Shown here: positions 28,785 through 38,100 of the stretch, piece after piece
How positions within the stretch are numbered: position 1 is the first letter of the stretch
Layout of the letters: each line of letters opens with the position of its first letter
NCBI GenBank assembly: GCA_025210775.1
Contig: JAOARB010000032.1
Coordinates: 1 to 64,000, forward strand
Length of the DNA: 64,000 bases
Direction: 5' to 3'
From: Prolixibacteraceae bacterium
GTDB lineage: Bacteria; Bacteroidota; Bacteroidia; Bacteroidales; Prolixibacteraceae
Made by a program: the position numbers and the translations under genes
The notes under the pieces: generated by a model
Database searches by the model: none
Seen by the model: only the letters and a program-made list of their open reading frames with translations
Told to the model about the DNA's origin: nothing

Positions 28785-29441
28785 ACTTCTATTTTGATTT
28801 ATACTATACAAAAATCATAAAAGAACTTTTAATCTTGCTAACCAATAATTAACAAGTTTACTGCAATATACCATATTTTATTTAATTTTATTAATGACTA
28901 AATGCATATTTTGTTATTTGTTAACACGTGTTATTAAACAACACATAGAAATTAACATTTAAACAAGCACCTCAAAATCGACATCAATTCATCCCTCCAT
29001 TATATTTATTGTTAAATTAACTCAAATTACTTCGTTTCTTATCCATCTTCAATTTTAGGTGACAAAAAGGCAATTATATACTCTACAAGACATCCATTAC
29101 TATATAGTTGATAGATAAAAACTATCGAATAGACACTTTCATCGTAACATCTCAATAAAAGCCGTCGAATATGCTCTATTCTATTTAGGTCACCGCTTCT
29201 TCTATAAAGTATCATAGACTCACATTCGAACATTCCGATAAAAAGATTTCTTATTTTCCTTTTATCATATTTTACATAAAACAACTATAACAAAACACAA
29301 TAACACAACCTCAAAGACTACTCCAATAAATTAAAGACACACAGCTCTTCTTTTATCCCATAGTTGTATTATATTTGAATCTTAAGAACAAATGAATTTA
29401 TTATCATTAACTTAAGAGTTAAATTAAATAAGGACTATATC

Positions 29442-30395
29442 ATGAATAGAATTTGCAAGCTTTTCAATATTAAATATCCAATTATACAAGGAGGAATGGT
29501 GTGGTGTTCTGGATGGAAATTGGCATCGGCAGTTTCAAATCAAGGAGGTTTAGGTCTGTTGGGATCTGGATCGATGCATCCAGAAACACTCCTAGAGCAT
29601 ATTCAAAAGATGAAACAAGCAACCCAAAAACCATGGGGAGTAAACGTACCTCTTCTCTATCCTGAAATAGATCGTTTGATTGATTTGATTATTGAACAAG
29701 AGGTAAAAATAGTTTTCACATCAGCAGGAAGCCCTAAAAAATGGACATCAAAACTAAAAGCACATGGCATCACCGTAGTACATGTTGTTTCAAGTTCACT
29801 TTTCGCAAAGAAATGTGAAGAGGCAGGTGTGGATGCCATCGTTGCAGAAGGCTTTGAAGCAGGTGGTCACAACGGAAGGGAGGAGACCACTACCCTATCT
29901 TTAATTCCACAAGTAAAAGAAGCCACCTCACTACCAGTCATTGCAGCTGGAGGAATAGGATCAGGAAAGGCATGGATGGCAGCACAAAATCTTGGAGCTG
30001 ATGGAGTGCAAATTGGATCTCTGTTTGCAGTATCTAAAGAATCGTCTGCTCATTCAACATTTAAACAACGTGTTTTTGACTCAAAAGAGGGAGACACCAA
30101 ACTATCATTAAAAAAACTGGCTCCCGTTCGCCTACTAAAAAACAGCTTTTTCGACACCATATACAAAATGGAACAAGAAGGAGCCACAAGCGATGAACTT
30201 CGTGGTGTATTAGGTAAAGGAAGAGCAAAAAAAGGGATGTTCTTAGGAGAATTAGACGAAGGAGAGCTTGAGATTGGACAAGTTTCGTCAATGATCACCA
30301 ATGAGAAAACAGTAGAAGAAATCTTCACCGAACTGACAACACAATATCATGAGGTAAAACAACAAATCTTAAACGATTCTAAATACCAATTCTAG
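29442..30395 (+). CDS. Nitronate monooxygenase / FabK-like FMN oxidoreductase
   Basis: 317 aa, a TIM-barrel flavoprotein of the 2-nitropropane dioxygenase/FabK superfamily. Features are the N-terminal IKYPIIQGGMVWCSGWKLASAVSNQGGLG, the flavin and catalytic segment EGFEAGGHNGREETTTL, and the phosphate-binding PVIAAGGIGSG and GADGVQIGSLFAVS. The family contains both nitronate oxidases and enoyl-ACP reductases. The AGGHxG word occurs in both, so the substrate is not fixed. It is a cytoplasmic enzyme with an ATG start. It precedes an M16 peptidase pair but is separated from it by about 100 bases with a hairpin and a promoter-like element. Confidence 0.85.
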   Translation: MNRICKLFNIKYPIIQGGMVWCSGWKLASAVSNQGGLGLLGSGSMHPETLLEHIQKMKQATQKPWGVNVPLLYPEIDRLIDLIIEQEVKIVFTSAGSPKKWTSKLKAHGITVVHVVSSSLFAKKCEEAGVDAIVAEGFEAGGHNGREETTTLSLIPQVKEATSLPVIAAGGIGSGKAWMAAQNLGADGVQIGSLFAVSKESSAHSTFKQRVFDSKEGDTKLSLKKLAPVRLLKNSFFDTIYKMEQEGATSDELRGVLGKGRAKKGMFLGELDEGELEIGQVSSMITNEKTVEEIFTELTTQYHEVKQQILNDSKYQF

Positions 30396-30411
30396 TAGAT
30401 AAAATATTCAT

Positions 30412-30454
30412 TACCTTTGTCTCATGGAACATAAAAGCAAAAGTTCTATGAGAC
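30412..30454 (+). promoter_or_regulatory. Putative promoter and leader hairpin of the M16 pair
   Basis: TACCTTTG at 30412-30419 matches the -7 element. GTCTCATGGAAC (30419-30430) pairs with GTTCTATGAGAC (30443-30454), and TTTTTTT follows at about 30461. The hairpin could instead terminate the upstream oxidoreductase gene; both roles are possible. Confidence 0.4.
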
Positions 30455-30499
30455 AACTCCTTTTTTTGTCTCTTTCTTCTGAGAAAATAAACAACACAT

Positions 30500-31747
30500 A
30501 TGATCAAATATAGAAAGCACACATTAAGTAATGGATTGAGAGTATTGGTCCATCAAGATAAATCTACGCCTTTTGCTGCGCTAAACGTACTTTATCGAGT
30601 TGGGGCAAAGGATGAAGATCCGAGCAAGACAGGGTTTGCCCATCTTTTTGAACATCTTATGTTTGGAGGATCGATAAATATCCCAGACTATGATCAAGAG
30701 TTACAAAAAGTAGGAGGTAATAACAATGCTTTTACATCCAACGATATCACAAACTATTATCTGACGTTACCAGCCGAGAATATCGAAACTGGATTCTGGT
30801 TAGAATCTGACAGGATGCTCTCTTTGGCTTTCTCAGAAAAAAGTTTTCTTACACAACAACAAGTAGTTATAGAAGAATTCCGTCAAAATTATATCAATCA
30901 ACCATACGGAGACATTTGGCATCTTATCAGAGAACAAGCCTATAGCAAACATCCTTATCAATGGCCTACCATTGGGAAGGACATTAAACACATCGAAGAT
31001 GCAACCCTTGAAAATGTAAAAGAGTTCTTCTATGCTCATTATGCTCCGAATAATGCAGTCCTTGTGGCTTCAGGGAATGTTGAATTTGATCATATTATTA
31101 CATTGGCAGAGAAATGGTTTGGTCCAATTCCTAAAAGAGAGATCAAAGAACGCACCTATCCAATGGAACCGAAACAGACTGAATTCAACACACAAACAAT
31201 CTATCGCGAAGTTCCTAACGACATGCTTATATGGAGCTGGCATATGGGCGCTAAAAACAGTTTAAATTATCGTTGTGCTGATTTTGTTTCAGACATATTA
31301 GCATCGGGGAACTCGTCACGATTCTATCAAAAATTAGTGGTAGAAAGAGAGCTTTTTATTGACATTGATGCTTTTATCTCGGGAGAAGAAGATCCAGGGT
31401 TATTTATGATTATTGGTAAACCTTCCAAAGGAGTAGACTATCAAGAAGCAAAACAAGCCATCTTTGAAGAGATTGCTGAGCTACAAAACAACGAGATTGA
31501 CAATATGGAACTCGAGAAGATTAAGAATAAATTCGAAGCAAATCTTCTCTATTCTGAAAGTAGCTATCTTGACAAAGCGATGCAACTGGCTGCTTATGAA
31601 CTAGCAGGAGAAGTGGAACTTATCAACACCCAAGTGGAGAAATATAGAGCAATCACCACCACACAACTTAAGGATTTTGCTCGCGAAACATTTGTGGATG
31701 ATAACTGTAATGAAATTTTCTATTTAAGTAACGTAAAAGAGTCGTAA
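30500..31747 (+). CDS. M16 zinc metallopeptidase, catalytic member of a pair
   Basis: 415 aa. It contains the inverted zinc motif HLFEH at about residues 47-51 and the second Glu in QQVVIEEFRQNY. The GGNNNAFTSNDITNYY segment is typical of the active half. There is no signal peptide. It is followed after three bases by a second M16 protein that lacks the zinc motif, as in alpha/beta processing-peptidase and PqqE/F-like heterodimers. It is probably one half of a two-subunit protease that degrades or processes peptides. Confidence 0.92.
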   Translation: MIKYRKHTLSNGLRVLVHQDKSTPFAALNVLYRVGAKDEDPSKTGFAHLFEHLMFGGSINIPDYDQELQKVGGNNNAFTSNDITNYYLTLPAENIETGFWLESDRMLSLAFSEKSFLTQQQVVIEEFRQNYINQPYGDIWHLIREQAYSKHPYQWPTIGKDIKHIEDATLENVKEFFYAHYAPNNAVLVASGNVEFDHIITLAEKWFGPIPKREIKERTYPMEPKQTEFNTQTIYREVPNDMLIWSWHMGAKNSLNYRCADFVSDILASGNSSRFYQKLVVERELFIDIDAFISGEEDPGLFMIIGKPSKGVDYQEAKQAIFEEIAELQNNEIDNMELEKIKNKFEANLLYSESSYLDKAMQLAAYELAGEVELINTQVEKYRAITTTQLKDFARETFVDDNCNEIFYLSNVKES

Positions 31748-31750
31748 TAG

Positions 31751-33037
31751 ATGTCCGATTTTAGAAAAATAGCCCCAGAACATAAACCTGTTACCCATAT
31801 TGAACTTCCTAAAGTAGACACCTTACGACTGCCTAATGGAACGCTACGTCATAACTTGGTTGCAGGAGAACAAGAATTAGTCAAGATTGACATTCTTTTT
31901 AATGCAGGATTAAAAGCGGCAAACAAACCACTACAATCTTCCATGACAGCCAAGATGATGACCGAAGGATCAAATCAATTCACGGCAAGAACATTGGCAG
32001 AGCAACTTGATTTTTATGGTGCATATTTGCATATTACCCCAGGATATGATTATAGTATCTTATCTTTTTTAACCCTAACCAAACATCTTGATCCACTTCT
32101 TCCATACATCAAAGATGTGGCACAAAACCCGATCTTCCCAGAGAAGGAGTTTGAAATTTTAAAGACCAAGCGTCAACATAAATTTCTTGAAGATAGTGAA
32201 AAGGTAAGCACTCTGGCACAGCGTCGTTTCTTCAGACTGCTTATGGGTGAAGATCATCCCTATGCACCATTTGAAACATTAGAGCCTTACAACCATATCA
32301 CTCGAGAAGATTTAAAGGAATTCCACCGCAACAACTACCAACCCAACGAGTTAAATATGATTGTATGTGGTAAAGCAGATGAAGAGACGTTACAAAAGAT
32401 CGATGGCCTTTTTGGAAACCCACAATGGAGTGCAACCCAACCATTATCACATACCATTAAAGAGTTTGCACCAAGACCAGGAGAATATTGGATTGAAAAA
32501 GATGGTGTAGCACAAAATGCGATTGCCATGGGATTGCCACTACCAAACAAGGTCGATAAAGATTATTACAAATTACGAATGCTTATCACTGCATTAGGTG
32601 GATATTTTGGATCTCGTTTAAATATGAATATTAGAGAAGACAAAGGATATACATATGGTATCAGAGCTTCTTATCTATCTTTCGAAGCTGGAGGTGCACT
32701 ATTTATCTTCTCAGAAGTAGGAAGTCATGTGTGTGATGCAGCGAAAAAAGAAATTCTTTCTGAAATAAGGAAGATTAAAGAAGAACCTATGTCTGAGCAA
32801 GAACTTCATATGGTTCGATCTTATATGATGAGTAAAATTATGGGAGAAGTAGATGGTCCGTTTGCTAGAGCGAGTACACTTGAGTCTCTTATTGGATTTG
32901 ATCTTAAATGGGATCATTATGAACGCTTAATTCATACGGCACAAACGATCACTCCTGAAGAGATCCAGAAAACAGCACAACGATATTTCAATGAAGATCA
33001 ACTTATTACTGTGATTGCTGGAACTAAAAATAAATAA
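31751..33037 (+). CDS. M16 family protein, non-catalytic partner
   Basis: 428 aa, an M16 fold in which the region of HxxEH reads SSMTAKMMTEGSNQFT: no zinc ligands remain. It keeps the C-terminal substrate-binding Arg/Tyr pair (SRLNMNIREDKGYTYGIRASY), as expected for the non-catalytic subunit of an M16 heterodimer. The start is an ATG three bases after the stop of its catalytic partner, so the two are co-transcribed and presumably assemble together. A terminator follows at 33086. Confidence 0.9.
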   Translation: MSDFRKIAPEHKPVTHIELPKVDTLRLPNGTLRHNLVAGEQELVKIDILFNAGLKAANKPLQSSMTAKMMTEGSNQFTARTLAEQLDFYGAYLHITPGYDYSILSFLTLTKHLDPLLPYIKDVAQNPIFPEKEFEILKTKRQHKFLEDSEKVSTLAQRRFFRLLMGEDHPYAPFETLEPYNHITREDLKEFHRNNYQPNELNMIVCGKADEETLQKIDGLFGNPQWSATQPLSHTIKEFAPRPGEYWIEKDGVAQNAIAMGLPLPNKVDKDYYKLRMLITALGGYFGSRLNMNIREDKGYTYGIRASYLSFEAGGALFIFSEVGSHVCDAAKKEILSEIRKIKEEPMSEQELHMVRSYMMSKIMGEVDGPFARASTLESLIGFDLKWDHYERLIHTAQTITPEEIQKTAQRYFNEDQLITVIAGTKNK

Positions 33038-33085
33038 CGAATAGTCATTGGTGACTACTACGGTCTACTCACAATGATTTTTGAT

Positions 33086-33128
33086 CAAAGAGGTTGCTCT
33101 AAAAATAGGGTTACCTCTTTGTTCTTTT
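33086..33128 (+). terminator. Terminator of the M16 pair operon
   Basis: CAAAGAGGT (33086-33094) pairs with ACCTCTTTG (33113-33121) and is followed by TTCTTTT. Confidence 0.8.
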
Positions 33129-33319
33129 AGATCCTTTGACATAAAAAGTAGGCTTGATTTCCATTCATTGAAATAGCAAAAATGATTGCAAATTACACAT
33201 AGATATTATAAAAGTTTGATTTCTCCCTAGCAAATAATACATTAATTAACGACAAGTAAAAACAACCTCCATTACTTGGACACATCATCACCCTTTCAGC
33301 ATTATAATAACTTTAGATT

Positions 33320-33385
33320 AACTTCATATCAAGTTCATTCTAGAGTAAACTTGACATAACGTATAAGTGAACATGATATGAAGTT
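33320..33385. repeat. 18-bp inverted repeat
   Basis: AACTTCATATCAAGTTCA at 33320-33337 and TGAACATGATATGAAGTT at 33368-33385 are inverted copies with one mismatch, separated by 30 bases. Immediately to the right, TTGATGT and ACATCAA form a further short inverted pair (about 33384-33415). It could be a cruciform, an operator pair or a mobile-element end. Confidence 0.6.
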
Positions 33386-33589
33386 GATGTGAAGTTATAG
33401 TGTAGTTGACATCAATTTATAGCAGAAATGATATAAAGCTATAAAGACGTTGAAACGAACTTAAGAAATACTTGAGAGTTACATTAAACAGAACGTGGGA
33501 TGTAAATATCTATAGGTCAAATTCAGTCTGGTTTATTTTGGTTATAAGATTCAATAAACATAATAAATAAAAAGGAAGAAAGAGTAGAA

Positions 33590-33721
33590 TTGACTCTGTT
33601 TAATAATAATCAAACGATAGAAGATTTGATAATATGTTTAGATCTTCAAAAGAAGTCTAAACTTAATATCGAAATTGACCTTCTTTGTAATTTGAAGGTA
33701 TATGTGTCAAAATGTCCATGA
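33590..33721 (+). pseudogene. Coding-like frame without ATG, possible remnant or TTG-started small gene
   Basis: From a TTG at 33590 the frame runs 43 codons to TGA and reads LTLFNNNQTIEDLIICLDL, then a short Lys-rich stretch, ending in VYVSKCP. Composition looks protein-like. The frame stays open upstream to about 33546 but contains no ATG. It could be a gene remnant, a leader peptide or chance. Confidence 0.2.
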
Positions 33722-33921
33722 TACAGATAACTATATAACAATATAGTGGCGAACCAGAAAACTTAAAAAAGATATTAAAATGAGGATATTCGTTAATATA
33801 TTGTTTATATAACGTTAATAATAAAGCAAGTGTAACTTAAATGAGTAAAAATTATATATTTTTATCAGATTTCATTTCTTAAATCGAAAAAGAGAAAGAG
33901 TTTGAATGTAAAACACATATT

Positions 33922-34407
33922 TTGAGACAAGAGTTTTTAGATAAAATATCCGAACACCAAAAGATCATACATAAAGTAAGTAGTGTTTATTGTTCTGATC
34001 CAGAAGCAAGAAAGGATCTGTTTCAGGAGATATTGATTCAACTCTGGCGCGCTTATCCTTCATTTAAAGGAGAAGCAAAATTCAGTACTTGGATGTATCG
34101 TGTGGCGCTAAACACAGCCATCACTTATTTTAAAAAAGACAAAAGAAGTATCCCTACTCAAAGTTTAGAGAATGAAGTACTTCAGGTCAGAGATGAGGGT
34201 AGAGACGAAGAATTTGAAGCTCGTGTTGAATTCTTACATCGTGCAATAGCCACCTTGTCTTCTATTGAAAAATCTATAATTTTGTTGTATCTTGAAGAGA
34301 AGAAATACGACGAAATATCTGAGATAATGGGGATAACACAAAACAATGTGCGTGTAAAAATGTCTAGGATAAAAGATAAATTAAGGAAAATAATGAACCC
34401 AAGCTAA
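33922..34407 (+). CDS. ECF-type RNA polymerase sigma factor
   Basis: 161 aa, with region 2 (EARKDLFQEILIQLWRAYPSFKGEAKFSTWMYRVALNTAI) and region 4 (LHRAIATLSSIEKSIILLYLEEKKYDEISEIMGITQNNVRVKMSRIKDKL, a helix-turn-helix). No ATG exists in frame before the conserved region: the start must be TTG at 33922 or ATT at 33919, while an in-frame TAA at 33880 bounds it. It directs core polymerase to a specific promoter set. It is followed nine bases later by a membrane protein that is probably its regulator. Confidence 0.9.
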   Translation: MRQEFLDKISEHQKIIHKVSSVYCSDPEARKDLFQEILIQLWRAYPSFKGEAKFSTWMYRVALNTAITYFKKDKRSIPTQSLENEVLQVRDEGRDEEFEARVEFLHRAIATLSSIEKSIILLYLEEKKYDEISEIMGITQNNVRVKMSRIKDKLRKIMNPS

Positions 34408-34416
34408 AATATATTA

Positions 34417-35094
34417 ATGGAATTAGAAAAATTAAAGAATAGTTGGAAAGCCATGACAGATCAAAAAGACTGTTGTAAGTCCATTCCAAAGGATGAATTA
34501 GAGAAAATGATTCATTCAAAAGGTATATCACAATTTGCTAAAATTGAGAATGGAATACGTGTGGCCTATATCCTCATCATGTCATTCTGGGTTTTTCAAT
34601 TTGTTTTAGATTATATTTTATCCATGTATATTGAACGCCATGTACCTATTTGGCTAACAATGGTTGACTACAGCTTGGCATTATTATGCTCGTTGGCGTT
34701 ATTGGTTTTTGTTTATAGAATCAATAAAATTGATTGGCACAACCTACCCTCTTCACAAGTAAAAGATTCTATTACAAAGTTTCTTTTCGTTTTAAAAAGA
34801 TTTAAAAGAAACTATTTTTTCTGTATCTCGTGCCTATTATTAAGTGGTGGAATTGGAACCGTTTATTCCCTATACGAAGGGATAAATTCAACTGTCACCC
34901 TAAAAGTTAATAATGAAGATAATCTCTTTATAACGATATATATATTGACATCAATTGTTATTTTTGTGTCATTATTTTACTTTGTTCGTCGCATATATAT
35001 TTGGCTCTTTAATCTTCTATTTGGAAAACATCTAGAGAGACTAGAAGAGTTGAATAACGAACTAAATTCAATTTCTGACGAAGCTTCACTTTAA
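34417..35094 (+). CDS. Membrane protein, probable anti-sigma partner
   Basis: 225 aa. The cytoplasmic N-terminal stretch (MELEKLKNSWKAMTDQKDCC) is followed by four predicted membrane segments at about 50-70, 84-105, 130-150 and 170-190, and an acidic C-terminal tail. It lies nine bases after the sigma factor. In Bacteroidota this arrangement is common, with a short N-terminal region opening ELEKLKxxW that is shared by anti-sigma-like proteins. I infer that it holds the sigma factor at the membrane. No zinc anti-sigma motif (HxxxCxxC) is present. Confidence 0.65.
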   Translation: MELEKLKNSWKAMTDQKDCCKSIPKDELEKMIHSKGISQFAKIENGIRVAYILIMSFWVFQFVLDYILSMYIERHVPIWLTMVDYSLALLCSLALLVFVYRINKIDWHNLPSSQVKDSITKFLFVLKRFKRNYFFCISCLLLSGGIGTVYSLYEGINSTVTLKVNNEDNLFITIYILTSIVIFVSLFYFVRRIYIWLFNLLFGKHLERLEELNNELNSISDEASL

Positions 35095-35144
35095 TACGGA
35101 AGTCTATTTTGTCAAAATATAATTAGATTATTGATCTAAATCTT

Positions 35145-38100
35145 ATGACTCCATTTACGCATTTACATGTCCATTCACAATATTCCATATTAGATGGAGC
35201 TGCAGGGGTAAAAGCCTTGGTTGCCAAAGCCAAGAACGATGGGATGAAAGCCATTGCTCTAACAGACCATGGAACTATGTTTGGAATAAAGGAATTTCAT
35301 GCAGCATGTTTGGCTAATGATATAAAACCTATTTTGGGATGTGAGACTTATGTTGCAGCTCGAAGTATGGGAACCAAGAAAGAGAAGGTAGACCGCTCGG
35401 GACATCACCTTATCTTACTTGCAAAAAATGAAACAGGCTACAAAAACTTGATTCATATGATCTCTGTTGCCAATACCGATGGTATGTATTATCGCCCACG
35501 TATTGACAAAGAACTACTTGAGAAACATCACGAAGGCATTATTGTCTCTTCAGCATGTCTTGGAGGAGAGATTCCCCAGCACATCATGAATGGGCAACTG
35601 GACAAAGCCGAAGAAGCAATATTATGGTTTAAAAATATTTTTGGAGAGGACTATTATTTAGAGATGCAACGTCATCCTTGTAACGATCCTCGCCTACGTA
35701 CAGAGATATATGAAAATCAAGTCCTTGTTAACAAGGAGATTATTAAACTTGCTAAAAAACTAGATGTCAAAGTAATTGCTGCAAACGACGTTCATTTTGT
35801 CAATGAACAGGATGCAGAAGCTCACGACATTCTTATATGTCTGAATACGGGAAAAGATTATGATGATCCGAACCGTATGAGATATACACGTCAAGAATGG
35901 TTTAAAACATCTGAAGAGATGTATAAACTTTTTTCAGATATTCCAGAGGCGGTTGCGGAGACTTCCAACATTGCAGATAAAGTAGAGACATATGTTCTTA
36001 ACTCTGCTCCTATTATGCCAGAGTTTCCAATCCCTACCGAATTTGCTACCATTGAAGAATATCAAGCCAAATACACCATCGATGATCTTGAAAAAGAGTT
36101 CTCTGGTCCACTAGATAGGATGGGTGGTTTTGATGGTGCACTGCGTGTAAAATTAGAATCAGACTATCTAGCTCATCTAGTATATGATGGAGTGAAGGAA
36201 CGCTATCCAGACAATTATACTGATGACAAAAGAGAACGTGTTGAGTTTGAATTGGAGACCATCAAATCGATGGGATTCCCTGGATATTTCTTGATTGTAC
36301 AAGATTTTATTGCTGCTGCAAGAGAGATGGGAGTGATCGTTGGTCCAGGACGTGGATCTGCGGCAGGATCTGCTGTAGCCTATGCTATTGGAATTACCAA
36401 TGTCGATCCTATTAAGTACGATCTTTTGTTTGAACGTTTCCTTAACCCAGACCGTATATCTATGCCCGATATCGATATCGACTTTGATGATGACGGTAGA
36501 CAGATGGTATTGGATTGGGTGACTGAAAAATATGGGAAAGACAAAGTTGCTCATATCTGTACTTTTGGTACGATGGCAGCAAAGATGGCCATTAAAGATG
36601 TTGCAAGAGTTCTAAAGTTGCCTCTTTCTGAAGCGAATAGGCTTGCTAAGATGGTTCCTGAAGCACCTAAAATGACTTTAAAGAAGGCCTACGCAGAGAA
36701 CCCCGATTTAGAGAAAGAGAAGGTAAACAATGATCCTTTGGTTTCGAAAACAATCACCCTTGCAGAATCGCTAGAGGGATGTGTTAGACAGACAGGGGTG
36801 CATGCCTGTGGTGTGCTTATTGGTAGAGATACTCTATCGATGAATATCCCAGTGATGCCAACCAAAGGAGAAGAGTTATTAACCACACAATATGATGGTC
36901 GTTTTGTAGAAGATATTGGTCTTCTTAAAATGGACTTTTTAGGACTTAAAACCTTATCAATCATAAAGGAGGCATTGGATAATATAAAACTATCCAAGGG
37001 CATCGATATTGACATTGATGCGATCTCCATGGAAGATAAGAAGACCTACGAATTATTTAGTAGGGGAGACACCACTGCAATCTTCCAGTTTGAGTCCCCT
37101 GGAATGAAGAAATACCTTCGTTTGCTACAACCCAACCGATTTGAGGATTTGGTAGCAATGAATGCACTCTATCGTCCAGGACCAATGGAATATATTCCTG
37201 ATTTCATTAATCGTAAACATGGAATCGCAAAAATTATTTATGACCATCCTATGATGGAGCCATACTTAAAAAACACTTATGGTATTACTGTCTTCCAGGA
37301 ACAGGTGATGCTTCAGTCTCGTGCTTTAGGTAATTTTACTCGTGGACAATCCGATACTCTTCGTAAAGCAATGGGTAAAAAGAACATGAAGCTAATGGAA
37401 GAGCTAAAAGCGAAGTTCATTGAAGGGTGTAAGACCAATGAAGGCTTCATGAAAGGGTGTGAGAAGACAGAAGCTGATCCAGACAGACTAATATCTAAGA
37501 TATGGAGTGACTGGGAAGCTTTTGCATCTTATGCATTTAACAAATCACACTCGGTTTGTTACGCCTATATTGCTTATCAAACAGGGTATCTAAAGGCACA
37601 CTACCCAGCTGAATTTATGGCTGCGGTCCTTAGTCGTAACCTAAGTAATATTGACAAACTTTCTAACTTTATGGAAGAATGTCGTCATATGGAATTGGAT
37701 GTCAAAGGACCCGATGTAAATGAATCGTATCGTAAATTTACGGTAAACAAAAAAGGGGTTATCCGATATGGACTTGCTGGTGTAAAAGGTGTTGGTGAAG
37801 GGGCAGTAGACGCTATCATCAAAGAAAGAGATACCAATGGGCTGTTTAAAGATATCTTTGACTTTGTGGAAAGGGTGCCATTAAAAACAGTAAATAAGAA
37901 GAATATTGAAGGTCTGGCCATATCAGGTGGTTTTGATCTTTTTAAAGAGATAAATAGGGCACAATTCTTTGAAACCAATAGAGGGAATCCCCCTTTTATC
38001 GAAGATCTAATTGCATATGGACATAAAGTGCAATCAGACAGCCAAGACAATGGAATGGGATCACTATTTGGAGATTTGGCTCCAATAGAGATGAAAAAAC

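Larger units (their letters stand above)
28448..29441. other. Gene-poor stretch upstream of susC
   Basis: Nearly 1 kb with no convincing gene. It holds a CCCCTTC/GAAGGGG hairpin (28664-28684) and the candidate small RNA at 28690-28784. From 28785 to 29441 the sequence is very AT-rich. The only sizeable frame (81 codons, minus strand 29039-29284) resembles no family that I know. Confidence 0.6.
33129..33921. other. Long leader region upstream of an ECF sigma factor
   Basis: About 790 bases without an ATG-started gene. It contains an 18-bp near-perfect inverted repeat (33320-33337 and 33368-33385). It also contains a TTTGACCTATAG-like word on the minus strand at 33509-33522 that matches the dispersed repeat, a coding-like frame without ATG at 33590-33721, and a tiny 13-codon frame at 33841-33882. 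See the separate entries. Confidence 0.6.

Noticed and set aside
29039..29284. 81-codon minus-strand frame in the gene-poor stretch
   Set aside because: No family resemblance, no ribosome-binding or promoter signal, AT-rich context; I cannot support it as a gene.
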